64,000 nucleotides of DNA, from positions 22,047,864 to 22,111,863 of the forward strand of contig CM051028.1 of the NCBI GenBank assembly GCA_027627225.1, in the 5' to 3' direction. The notes under the pieces are model-generated. The model was not told where the DNA came from. It was given only the letters and a program-made list of their open reading frames with translations, and ran no database searches. Shown piece by piece: positions 48,901-58,432 of the stretch. The stretch comes from Congeria kusceri. Lineage: Eukaryota; Mollusca; Bivalvia; Myida; Dreissenidae. A program made the translations under genes and the position numbers. Numbering within the stretch: position 1 is the stretch's first letter; every line of letters begins with the position of its first letter.

Positions 48901-49943
48901 TATTGTCACATCGTTCAACAAACTGGTGAATATTATAATTAAGTTTGACATGAAGTGTGAATGGTTCTTATGAAATCGGCGGCAGCAGTAACAAAATTAT
49001 TTCACATGAACAACCAAATAAAACAAAACTCGGGAAGGCGGTGAATGCTGTAGACACAGTTATTTTTCTTGTAATTTGGACTTCCTCTAACTGTTATATA
49101 TCATAAAAAGTTTTATTTGAATTCCTCTGTTAAATAATTGGGTTATAGTCGACATACAGAAATTAAATAATGGTGCATTAGTCCTTATACGCAAAGACGT
49201 TGTTTTGTGTACTTTATCTCAAGATTCTCTATCAAAATGTGAAGTTCCATGATATATTATTATATTACGCTTTGTTTGAATACCTAAATAATCCATATAT
49301 ATATGGTATGTAAAAGAAATAAACCAAGTGCAATAAATACTGAAAACAGAATAATCTGACCTTGTAATTCAAGTTGGATGTAGTTTGACATCCGATTGCT
49401 CATGCTGACATGTACTAGTGCCCTGTTCCAGTCATTTGTCACGTGACCACTATCCAGTTCCATACGGACAAGCCCGTCTGCTAAAATCTGGTTATACCCT
49501 GTTCTGATTTCATGAAAACTGGTCGTGCTTTCTAGCATTACTTTCCATTTACATTCCGGTAGCTGGTCTTGGGTAAGATGTTTTGATGGCCAAAACTGGA
49601 ATGTGATGTTCCTTCCCAGGAAAGTCGGCTTCAAGACTTCCATATGACCACCTCGGTGATAGCCTGCAAATTGAACATTCTGTAAACCAATATTTGTTTG
49701 ATGGCATGAGTTAGGAGTTTTTAATAAAAATATTGTGACAAGATTCATGCAAAATTTAATGGTACTTTCGTATGTACATTTATATTTATATAAACATGAA
49801 CACTTAACATAATAATGTAAACAAACACTTAATGAGAACAAAAAAAAACAGAGGTGTACAGTTTTACCTTGCACTAAATATGTTATCCAGAAGAAGAGCC
49901 AAATAGCACGTATCAGAAAGTCCACCTTTAATGACATGCCCAT
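42543..49943 (-). CDS. Six-Ig-domain transmembrane receptor, complete 13-exon model
   Basis: Spliced model of 822 codons plus stop; all 13 exons join in frame. Exons (genomic, minus strand): 49868-49943, 49361-49663, 47693-48001, 47051-47329, 46594-46902, 45972-46259, 45548-45808, 44750-44851, 44001-44034, 43839-43885, 43443-43476, 43248-43294, 42543-42922. Layout: signal peptide 1-25; Ig-like domains at 26-126, 127-229, 230-322, 323-425, 426-521 and 522-608; membrane helix about 618-641; cytoplasmic tail 643-822. Every ectodomain exon is phase 1-1, the classic arrangement of extracellular Ig exons that allows domain shuffling. This is a type I cell-surface adhesion or immune-type receptor by architecture. 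The ligand is unknown and I do not recognise an ortholog. ATG at 49943 is the first in frame; upstream TTG at 49958 is not needed. Untranslated exons are not determined. Confidence 0.82.
42583..42893. repeat. 39-bp minisatellite, eight units, coding
   Basis: Plus-strand unit 'TCATTAGTACTCCTTGACGT' + 'CGCTTGACCAGAACTGGAT', nearly identical between copies. It forms most of the last exon of the Ig receptor. Copy number changes would alter the tail by 13 residues without shifting frame. Confidence 0.92.
43248..43294 (-). CDS. Ig receptor exon 12: 47-nt microexon B2
   Basis: Acceptor TTAACATTTAG, donor TCAG|GTGATT. Encodes RNKQGKVELQPTPQS. Duplicate of exon 10. Together exons 11+12 add 81 nt, keeping frame. 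Confidence 0.72.
43443..43476 (-). CDS. Ig receptor exon 11: 34-nt microexon A2
   Basis: Acceptor GCTAATTTGCAG, donor ATGC|GTAAGT. Encodes RARLPTPKRHA. Duplicate of exon 9 with the same length, phase and donor. Confidence 0.72.
43839..43885 (-). CDS. Ig receptor exon 10: 47-nt microexon B1
   Basis: Acceptor TAACATTTTAG, donor GGAG|GTAATA. Encodes INEPEEIVLRPLPQG, entering phase 2 and leaving phase 1. Aligns with exon 12, including identical length and the acceptor context TAACATTT(T)AG. Confidence 0.72.
44001..44034 (-). CDS. Ig receptor exon 9: 34-nt microexon A1
   Basis: Acceptor CAAATTTGTAG-type boundary (plus strand CTACAA), donor TTCG|GTAAGT. Encodes R-CVRLQQTNRI-R in the joined frame, entering phase 1 and leaving phase 2. 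Aligns over its whole length with exon 11. Confidence 0.72.
44430..44630. repeat. 56-bp tandem repeat in intron 8
   Basis: About 3.5 near-identical copies of a unit containing 'CAGGTCCCTTTAATTAGTAC' and 'ACAGTTAAATACTAATAC'. Non-coding. Confidence 0.9.
44750..44851 (-). CDS. Ig receptor exon 8: transmembrane helix
   Basis: Acceptor TATACATTTCAG, donor AAAC|GTATGT, 34 codons, phase 1-1. 'WMYIGIPAGMVVVVVVNIVA' continues as 'CVIIIK', a clear membrane span followed by a basic stop-transfer. Six of the valines come from a pure (GTC)6 run, a microsatellite inside the helix. Confidence 0.85.
44970..45100. repeat. Dispersed repeat, copy of the 7.6-kb segment
   Basis: Shares 'GGCAATTTGTCACTTGCC', 'AAATAAATGACCAGCGG' and 'TCTCCTGCTGATG' with about 7612-7740. 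It lies in intron 7 of the Ig receptor. Confidence 0.6.
45548..45808 (-). CDS. Ig receptor exon 7: I-set-like Ig domain 6
   Basis: Acceptor TTTGGAAAG, donor GAAG|GTTTGC, 87 codons, phase 1-1. A textbook membrane-proximal Ig: 'GGYIQLTCSVEANPLGNISW' and 'RFDVYECLAVNIHGQARDTA' (DxYxC motif). The donor is the weakest in the gene. Confidence 0.82.
45972..46259 (-). CDS. Ig receptor exon 6: Ig-like domain 5
   Basis: Acceptor CCCAATTTAG, donor CCAC|GTATGT, 96 codons, phase 1-1. Contains 'VIAGCRQRDGNAECTFTWSS', 'RNIKCLVVCEEFNFEMEKHV', and several sequons (NRS, NHT, NSS, NIS). Confidence 0.8.
46594..46902 (-). CDS. Ig receptor exon 5: C2-type Ig domain 4
   Basis: Acceptor TTTTTTGAAG, donor AAGT|GTAAGC, 103 codons, phase 1-1. 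'ALNITCIAYNGRPAPRLKIF' followed by 'MRPNVVNCTALV' gives a CD80/nectin-like C2 pattern with both core cysteines. Two N-glycosylation sequons (NIT, NST). Confidence 0.82.
47051..47329 (-). CDS. Ig receptor exon 4: Cys-rich Ig-like domain 3
   Basis: Acceptor CTTATATGTCAG, donor GTTG|GTAAGC, 93 codons, phase 1-1. Six cysteines: four close together in 'RCSLEICLECICVYPG', one in 'VWCRS' and one in 'DTVICLG'. Extra disulfides or pairing with domain 1 are possible. Confidence 0.8.
47693..48001 (-). CDS. Ig receptor exon 3: Ig-like domain 2
   Basis: Acceptor TTTTCAATATCATTTAG, donor GTGG|GTAAGA, 103 codons, phase 1-1. 'EFDNECGYLYALSYPAHIGG' opens the domain and 'SSRYFVQCLHGRNDTGY' is an F-strand-like Cys region, so two cysteines can pair. 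The true exon extends upstream of the ATG-like codon in 'LSYP'. Confidence 0.8.
48420..48685. repeat. Dispersed repeat, second copy
   Basis: Homologous in block order to 20760-21191 ('TTTCGATTCTGAGTTGTTAA', 'AACAACGATAAATTATTTCG', 'CAGTTTCGGAAATAC', 'GCGCGTGTCA'). It lies in an intron of the Ig receptor. Confidence 0.65.
48686..48860. mobile_element. Palindromic GC-rich MITE, copy 5, truncated
   Basis: The left outer arm is missing, and it begins at 'CCACAGGCTAATCCAGGACG'. The middle and right parts continue to 'TTACCACGACACGTCTC'. Part of the right inner hairpin is also deleted ('TGTGCAGTCGGGACGAAAC'). Confidence 0.8.
49361..49663 (-). CDS. Ig receptor exon 2: Ig-like domain 1, single cysteine
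   Basis: Bounded by acceptor TTCAATTTGCAG and donor CAAG|GTCAGA, 101 codons, phase 1-1. The B-F disulfide of a normal Ig fold is missing: the only Cys is in 'LPECKWKVML', and the expected F-strand position reads 'ALVHVSMSNRMS'. It may be a divergent Ig fold. Confidence 0.75.
49868..49943 (-). CDS. Ig receptor exon 1: signal peptide
   Basis: Encodes MGMSLKVDFLIRAIWLFFWI plus TYLVQ: a basic start, a hydrophobic core and a donor CAAG|GTAAAA in phase 1. The ATG has G at +4 (TTATGG). A second ATG two codons later could also serve. Confidence 0.8.
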
Positions 49944-52009
49944 AACAATTTTGTGCAACTAATACCAGTTGCATTGATAGTCCAAATTCATTTCCCTGTC
50001 CTTTTTGCGTGATTATCTTTCAATGCAAAAAATGAATATTTCCTTGTGACCCGAACCGGAATAAGAAAGTTTACCACAAACAATACCGTTAAATGCAAAT
50101 CTAAGCACGATACTGCAAACACTTAGCTATACAAATTTTCATTTATATTTTGAGCATTGACAGATGTGACTATGTTTAAGAAAATACAGTATACTAATAT
50201 ACTTAGCAATTACTTCTTGCACATAATAATCGATTACGGTATTCTACTACTTTTAGTACAAGTGTGTGAAACTATGGCCTGATCGTGCCATCATGATACG
50301 TAATACTAATATACTTTATAGAGACATAGTACATGTACATGCTTGGTTCGATCGAAAAATAATTGCTTCATACGATCTGAATCGTTATTTAAATGCCACT
50401 TATCCCTTTGTTAATTCGAGGGCAGGTGGCACCCAAGATCCCTAATTAGATGCATATATCCCCAGTGAAACCACCTGTGAGTTTTTGTAGACATGTTCTA
50501 GGAATAACGCCTTTTGTCTGTCACCCGTAAGGCCCATGCATTTGTTTATCAATCAATGTTTGCACCAGTTTAACTCTATAGATTGACCAGAGAGAGCGCC
50601 CACGTTGCCTGTCTTATTATACACGGTGTTTCATAATATCTGTCCTTAATGTTTCATCACATGTGTCATTGTATTAGAGAATGTCGTCTGTGTAGGCGGA
50701 ATATATTTGACAATTGTTTTAAACTGAATCTGGAAATCGAACATATATCCATTATTTATTTAAAATTTCCTTCTTTCGCATGTGTGTGCACGTGTGCGAT
50801 ATCTAGTTATATATACATGGTTTAAGAATAAAATCGTGACCTTTATGAACAATCATAAGCGATTACATACGACGTGTCACAACTAAATTGCTTAAACAGC
50901 ATAGTAAAGAAGCAATCAACTGAACTTCTAATAACTGGCTTTAAAATTAGAAACGTTTACTACTTGGTGTTTCGGGAGTAAAAAAATTAGTAGTTGTGCC
51001 AACTTCTTTTTTTAGAATACCTTAAAATGGAACTAAAGATTCGCTTTAGCAATTGTCAGATCAAATTAGAATGCATGGTAGAGGTTATTTAAATATTGTT
51101 AATGATTAAAGTTTTATTACAGAAGTGTGCATACTAATGTTTAAGTTCACTCATGTATAAATAAAACTCCCCAAAACAATAACTGACATATAACATTCTA
51201 TATTAGCTTGGTGAGTGAGTATACCTTAATTTTAATTCAGTTAAAAAATGTAAAATATGAAAATCATTTCAATTAAATAACTATTTATTACACAGGGGGG
51301 AGAGAGGGTAAGGGAATTAACCCATCGCTGGACATTAACTTGTTAAGTGGGGATTCCATCTATGCAGAGTTCAGCGCTCTCGGAGTGCTTTCTGGGTTAA
51401 TAAGACTTATAATAATAATGATATTTTAGCGTCAATTAACGGGTGGTTGCATATTATGATAGTAGTACGCATTTGACAGCATTAAGATATGAACAATTTT
51501 GACAATTTGAATTTAACCAACAGATAATATATTCCTCATACATCATTTATTGGGCCACCCTAGTGCATAATGTACGATTTGTGTAAGTAAGTAAACCATT
51601 AGAGCAACCAATCCGTTTATAATTCATGAAATCTCATTCACAAGTACACAAGATTTAAACCACATTGGTCATACTTACTAATTGACTTACATCAATTAAA
51701 AGGCAAACGCTTCTGTGTTGTTTTGCCAATCTTGACGAGACAACTTCTGGATGTTCACATTACTTACCGTTAACACAACTTATGTAATGCTGCGGATTGT
51801 TAGTATATACTAGACTACTCTTATAATCTGGTACAGACATACAGAGTTATATGTTTATTGTATGTTTATTATATGTTTACTTACTCTTGTAATTTGGTAC
51901 AGACATACAGAGTTATATGTTTATTGAATGAGTGTCACAACATAAGCGCAATTTAATATATTTATTTGAAAACAATTAAACACAGCCTGACATTGTCATT
52001 TCAATAAAT
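49944..52009. other. Upstream region of the Ig receptor, no gene seen
   Basis: Likely holds the promoter and 5' untranslated sequence of the receptor near its left edge. No convincing core element was found. A 70-bp direct duplication of 'CTTATAATCTGGTACAGACA' plus 'TACAGAGTTATATGTTTATT' type occurs at about 51820-51930. Confidence 0.4.
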
Positions 52010-52455
52010 TCAGCTTATTAATTTCAATTTTGCCGTCAACCAATTAACATAATTAAATTTTAACAATGCATTTGATGACCAGTAATCAATCCAGGATCGT
52101 TGTAACGTGAATTTGTTATAAATAGCAAATGTTTGTGCTGCATTTGAACCAATGTCAGTATTTAAATTACTTGCTTGACAGACAATGTTAAATATATTTA
52201 ATATAATGGCGTATACATGAATGGCATCACAATACAAATTAACATCCAGACCAGTGTTCTTCAAGCCGTGACGCTGATTTCCAGAGAAGCGGCTACAATT
52301 CGATAAACCGATATACCACATGGTCAGTTTGCCGCAGTGAAACGAAAATCCATAGTTATAATCTGTCTCTACCTTCCGGTCATATGTCAAGTACTTGGTA
52401 ATCTCCCGGCATGCGTACAAAGCTCCGACAGTGATTAAGGTCAGTGATTAAGTGA
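52010..52455 (-). pseudogene. Fragment of a tetraspan-like membrane protein
   Basis: About 143 codons without a stop read 'LTLITVGALYACREITKYLT', 'YGFSFHCGKLTMWYIGLSNC', 'GLDVNLYCDAIHVYAIILNI' and 'LQRSWIDYWSSNALLKFNYV'. Composition and conserved-looking Cys/Trp spacing suggest real protein sequence. There are two hydrophobic segments (at the start and at VYAIILNIFNIVC). It has no ATG, and directly upstream is an in-frame TAA with no usable acceptor, so it is probably a broken or truncated copy of a four-helix membrane protein. The family is not identified. Confidence 0.4.
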
Positions 52456-55190
52456 TTAGTTTTACTAATTCATGATCATTATAGAAAACATCAAAGTAGT
52501 TCAAAGCATCCATCGGTTCTACCGATATTCTTTTTTTTCTTTTTGGCGACACAGCGGGCAATAAATGTTAAATCCAATTAATGTATCACTCTTTTATTCA
52601 TGACAAATAAGACACAGTTTGCATTGGTGGTTACGTTTCCCGTTCTCTACACTAAATAAAATTTGATGGGTCTGTTATGTTTTTTTTTCATGCTTGTTTT
52701 GCAGACCATTGCCACAATTCCAAGATGACAAGAACTTGTGATGAATGAAGTGTCAGCAACCTGTCAAATCGTATTAAGTGCTAACAATATAACATTAACA
52801 AACATCTTAAAGTGCTAAATACAACGTTTGCATAGAGAATATTTGTTGATTTCGGTGCAATATCTGATTTCTATGATCACGAGTGAAATAAAATACAATC
52901 TTACGCCGAAATCTTTTTTTATTTTATGCTATCTTCCACTTTTTTTAATTTTAATTACTAACTAATTGGGTTTAGCTTGAAAAAATCGCAGGGCGCATAA
53001 CGCCATGACGTCAAAATAACGACGTCATTTCACAATTTCGAGTCTGCCATCGTGTGTGTTTATTTTAAAACAGTGAATTGCAAATTTTATTTCACTGATA
53101 TTTCCCTATAAAGCACTGAAAAGCATAAAAAGTTGACTACTTTTGAATTATATTTACAGTTATCAATTGATTTGTGGAAGTCCATGTACGACAATGTCCC
53201 AATTAGGGATAAAATACAGTTTGCGGAAGAAGAACACGTTCACAAGTAATTATTTCAAATCACAATATATATTTCAGAATGATTAACTTCTTTTGTGCTG
53301 CCCCGATTAGCTATGTCATCTTGACTTTCCGCCAGTCCCTGATGGTAGGTTGTGTTTAGTTTGCTATACTATTTAAATATAAGTTGTAAATGGAATAATT
53401 AAGGAACAATATTTTTCTTTCAGAAACACAAACAGTAAGTACTAAACTATAGTTTTGTTTGAAAATAAATTTACTTCTGAATAAGTAGATTTAATTGTCT
53501 TTATAATGATATTCATATTTAACATTTAACATAACCTAAATGAATAATTAAACATTTAGGTCAACATACGAATGACTTTTATTCCTGTAGTGCCTGTCTG
53601 CTCATTGCAATTACATTAAAAACTAATAGTTTTATAATTTGTGCGCAATGCTTTCCAACTATCGACAAGACAGTTATTTGCTGTTGTTTGTTTTCAAAAA
53701 CCTCCAAATGAACCCTTGAACAGTATGACTATTGAATTGTTGGGTAATTGATTGTAACTTCTTAATAAATAAGTAGTGTTTACTATACGGGATCAAACTT
53801 TATGAAATGACGATACCAATATGTCGTCATGACTTCAAGTCTCTCTCAAATTCAGTTTAAAATCAAAATCGACGTAGACTTATAACCACAGATGATTGCA
53901 TTCTTTGAGCACTCAATAAATTGAATGTTGACCATACTACTTACAGACAAAGATTGACGCAACAGTGTGCTTCCGAGCGCTCCGAAGATTTTACAGCGGT
54001 ACCTGTCTACATACGAGTGTGTAAAAATTCAGTTTTATTTGACAATTTAGAACATGATTAAAGGTGAAGTTGCACACTTATAGAAGGGCACGTTTAGAGT
54101 CAGAGTCTGAGAACATATTTTCAAAGGAGTCCGATTGACATACCAGTACTGCCTTTGAAAAACTAAAAGAATATGTAAAACAAACCCTTGTAGATAATTG
54201 TGGATCTGAAAAGTCGTCATCGCTGTACACGCTATACATATATTAAAATGACTAACACGGTCAGCAATACTGGGCTTAATATCTTAGTAACAAACTGTTA
54301 AAATAATTATTTATGATCTCAAAACATATAAATTGAGCAACAAAGATAGGTATTGTCATCTGCAACAAAAGAATTCGGAGTGGAGCTGCCTTCAGTAGAG
54401 CAAACTTTGATAGCAATATGGTACATGAGTCGGCATTCTATCTACGGACACCCATTCTATAAATTGCAGTTGAAGTTGATGACATTAAAACTCCATCAAC
54501 AGAAGATGTTTTGCGCAGTGGTCAGAATGCAATATAAGAATACTGAAACTCCATTGACATCACTACTGGAAACACCTACTGGAATAACTAAATAACTACT
54601 GGAAATACCTGTTGAATTGCAATAATTCTCAAGGGTATTTATGATAGCAAACTGAGCAAACGAAATCCTAGAGAATTGTTCAAAGCACATGCGATGATGT
54701 TGCATACAGCTCTACAAGAGGTAAAGAAAAGCCAGGAAACATTATATATAGAATGAAATGTTGAACCGGAGGTAGAAAGTAAATATAAATTTTATACAGA
54801 TTTGGCCACTCAATTAGCTACCATGCCGTCGAAGAAATGGAAACGCTATTTTTTTGCGACACACAACTCCAGATGGAATTACAAAAGAGCCTTTGTCTTT
54901 TAACTTCAGTTGCATTGGACAACTATGATGAAAACACAGAAACATGTTCAGGAGCATGACACATTAGGTATATGCTTTCAAAACATCACTCCAGTAAGAT
55001 ATGCTTTAAGTTCCGTCGACACAGTTCAAAGTGTAATTCTTGACATAGAACCAGTTAGAAATAAGAAACAAAGACCCAAAAGGACACTCGTAAAGGAAGA
55101 GACTCATCAAGCTACGTACAGGAAGAAACCAAAGACGTCCCTGTTTAATTTTGAAAAACAGAAATTAGACAAACCTGAGTGTCTTACGAT
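52456..55190. other. Mostly non-coding, possible decayed 5' part of the next remnant
   Basis: A 'GACGTCAAAATAACGACGTC' CRE-like inverted repeat lies at 53008-53027. Plus-strand sequence from about 54350 may be the decayed N-terminal part of the protein family described at 55195-57848, but only scattered residues (for example 'ILENCSKH') suggest this. Confidence 0.35.
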
Positions 55191-55194
55191 CAGA

Positions 55195-57848
55195 GAATGA
55201 CTTGATTTCCTCTGGATGTTGTCTTTTAAAACGAATGAGAGAACACCAATGTTGACAGGATGAAAATCTCTCTTGTATGATGCACAGGCTAGCATACCTG
55301 GAAAACATCACCCTTCCTCCCACAAAGCTTAACTTAGTTGCAGAAACCTGTCTCCGAACTCAAAAAGTTGCAGAAGAATGTGTCGAAAACTATAGTAACA
55401 TATGATCTTGCTATAGCTAAACCGGCTCTTCGAATACAGGCAGACGAACCTCCACAATACGATAACATCTTCATATATTTTGGAGCGTTCCATATCCTAT
55501 GTGCCTACTATGGAGCCTTTGGATATTTCTTAGAAGGGTCGGGCGGATCAAACATCTTAATTATCACTGAGGTGGTGGCAGTTGGATTATTGAATGGTAT
55601 TCTAAAACAAAAACAATATTATAGATGCACAAGGCTACATCAAATATTTTCATCTTCCTTTCAAAGGCTCCACATCAAGACATTTCTCTCTGAAGAAGTT
55701 CAACTTAGAGATAAATTTGTTAAAAACGTAGAGTCTAGAAACCCCTGATAACAAAGATCAGCTTCAACACTTGAATCTTTCAACGAGTTCATAGGGATTA
55801 CACGACCTTTCTTTTTTTCTTTAAGACCATTCTTGTACTTAGATTCTTATACATTTTTCCGTGTATACGAGGGGTGAGCCAGAATTAACCGGACTGAGGC
55901 TGTTATTTTAAAAGAACACAGCACAAACGTAAATAAAAAGGCATTATAACTTATCAATCTTTGATCTATATTATGTGAAAGTTTCATAGCTGTAATGCAA
56001 GGAATACAAAATGTGTGTTGATTTACATAACAGCCGAAACTGACGGCCGGGGGCGCTCAGACCTTAACAGAACGTCACAACGATGATGCGTGTTCTGTCA
56101 TTTTTCCAAATAATCGTAAGATGCCAGCTTGTACGTTCATCAATCGTGAGTTCTGCAAGAAATGCTGAATATTTACAGACCTTTATTTGACATGAACCCT
56201 AGATCTAATTATATGCAATCAGTTTATGGCAATATTTATTAATGTAACTACAAGATTAGTGGTTTCGTCAATAATAAGAGTTCTATCCTGCATTCGCAGA
56301 TGTAGTTTCACTTTGTTTATAATTATAAGAGAAAACTCGTCAAGGTTTGCATAGGAGTGCTGCAAAATACTGGATGATGTATGTTATGCTAGTATTAGTC
56401 TTCCTCAAGTTCAGCCGTGCATGTAGAACCAGCAACGTAGCGTCGTATATTCATGCTCTCAAAGAAATGCTACCAATATGTTTTGCAATGAACCGGCCAA
56501 AATATGCTTGGTGTGATTTTACCTAAATCCCATAAACATCGACAATACACACCCCGGACTTAAAGAAGGATTAGCAACAAGAGCATTGTCTGTATGACGA
56601 ACAAATAAATCATTCACTAGATTGCATGTGGATATGGCGCTCGAGCAAACGGCGAATGCATATGCAGATCGGCATAACTTTCTTTAACAACGTTGAGTCG
56701 GCACACGTTGACGTTGGATGTTAACGCGTTCAATGAAAAGTGACATTGTTAGGGCTTTACTCGATTAGCAGGATTGAAGAGCATAGCTGTTGTAAGTACA
56801 CTGAGAGTGACGAGAATAAAGAGTGACCTATATGATGTTCAGAAGATAACATAGGGAATCATCACAACATTGAACCCTTTTAAAGATGCACCAGATATGA
56901 AATTTTTACTGTATGTGAACAGGCAAAGAAAATAGCCAAGCAACACGTGATGACCCCTTAAATTGCTGCAAAATAGGTGAACAATGGAATGACGAGTTCC
57001 TGAATGGCTGGTTCATTGGCATTTACAATACCAATTAAACGACGAAAGGTGCGTAACCCTACCTCCGATGCCACAAAATGCCAAATAACCTCAAAGGAAA
57101 AAATAGTATTGAGCTGAAGGTACCCGTGATCTGTTTTGGCGGCTGCTTTCTTGAGCTCAACAAACAACATCGATTTGAAAAAGGTTTTCCGATTTGGATT
57201 GGTTCCAGTACCGCTATCAATTAAACATATTGATGGTTCAATCAACAAGAACGACAAAATCAAACGTATGAAGAAACTTGAACAGTTGAATAATGGACCC
57301 TCACCTGCCTTAGTTGATGCCGCATGTGTTGACGCTGTCGTCTTGTTACACACATTGACCAATCTACCAAGAACACATTCTACAAATCCTCTTCAAAATG
57401 TAAAAAAAAAGAAACGTCAATGTTGCATGTGAGAGCTATGTTTCACCATTAATAAAGGATATCGAGCGATCAAGGAGAGGATCAAATGATATGAAATACT
57501 CAGGAATGGGAAGATCATAGAAAACGTCAACCAAACAACTGGCAACAAGCTCTACTTTCAGGTTCCAAGACGAAAATTTTCTCGTTCATTTCAACAGAAG
57601 ATTTCATGAACATACAATACGGTTGCCTATTCCATACTCTGCCATACGAATACATACCGCAATACCACTGCCAATATGAAGAGGCAGACATAAGGCTGCT
57701 TTATCACGTGCAGATCTGTATGAATGAAAGCAACAAAAACATCAACGATCCTGATGTTTTGATTGTAATTCTTTATAACGTGAACACTCTAAACATGTCA
57801 AACATACCAAGGACAATGCATAACTGTGATAACAATGATAAATCATAA
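55195..57848 (+). pseudogene. Multiply frameshifted copy of a dispersed invertebrate protein family
   Basis: Consecutive blocks in different frames follow one protein order: 'DFLWMLSFKTNERTPMLTG' (55200), 'HRLAYLENITLPPTKLNLVA' (55278), 'YDNIFIYFGAFHILCAYYGA' and 'FLEGSGGSNILIITEVVAVG' (55458), 'MPTCFAMNRPKYAW' (56470), 'TNKSFTRLHVDMALEQTANA' (56600), 'LVPVPLSIKHIDGSINKNDK' (57205), 'DAACVDAVVLLHTLTNLPRT' (57318), 'QPNNWQQALLSGSKTKIFSF' (57527) and 'YEEADIRLLYHVQICMNESN' then 'DPDVLIVILYNV' (57675-57780). I know this order from many unannotated mollusc and cnidarian proteins. The D..LLH, EEAD and D.D blocks resemble acidic motifs of PIN/FEN-like nucleases (inference). Several stops and frameshifts plus an internal insertion make it a pseudogene. 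Confidence 0.75.
55866..56170 (+). mobile_element. Mariner-like terminal fragment
   Basis: 'TACGAGGGGTGAGCCAGAAT' resembles the terminal repeat of mariner elements. It sits inside the 55195-57848 remnant, between the 'SRNP' and 'MPTCF' blocks. No matching right end or transposase was found, so it is truncated. The right boundary is a guess. Confidence 0.35.
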
Positions 57849-58165
57849 CGGTGATACTAAGGGCAATACATAACAATGATACTAATGATAAATCATAACT
57901 GTGATACCAATAATAAATCATAACTGTGATACCAAGGACAATACAGAACTGTGATACCAATGATAAATTATAACTGTGATATCAAGGACATTACATAAAT
58001 GTGATAACAATTATAAATCATAACTGTGATATCAAGGACAATACATAACTGTGATACCAATGAGAAATCATAACTGTGATATCAAGGACAGCAAGAGGCA
58101 GAATAAACAAAACTGTGATATAAAGGTCAAAACATAACTGTGATACCAAGGAAAAACAAAAGCTC
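57780..58165. repeat. Tandem repeat grown from the end of the remnant
   Basis: Imperfect units of about 25 bp, 'CATAACTGTGATACCAAGGA' and 'CAATGATAAATCATAACTGT', alternate through this stretch. The first units overlap the last codons of the preceding remnant ('ATACCAAGGACAATGCATAA'). Confidence 0.85.
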
Positions 58166-58432
58166 GACTTTCATGTACTTGGCAGACTTACTGGTATTTT
58201 TTCGAAAAAAAAAACTGTTTGAATAGTAGGGGCAAATTAAACAAAGTTATTTTCGTTCTCGTGTTATTGAGTGGAAAACATTTTTTCAATTTCAAAACAG
58301 TAACCTTGACCTTGATCCCAACCACCCCATATGCGATCTCATGGTCTCGCTATACGGTATCTATAAATTCAGTTTCATTAAAATATTTCAATTTGTTTTC
58401 TAGTAATTGAGCAGAAACTGTTCCTATTTAGC

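Larger units (their letters stand above)
48002..49360 (-). other. Ig receptor intron 2, carrying repeats
   Basis: 1.36-kb intron holding a copy of the dispersed repeat shared with 20.8 kb and a truncated GC-rich MITE (48420-48860). The insertions leave the flanking splice sites intact. Confidence 0.7.

Noticed and set aside
49944..49958. Receptor start at 49958
   Set aside because: The codon there is TTG. The first in-frame ATG is at 49943 and already gives a good signal peptide.
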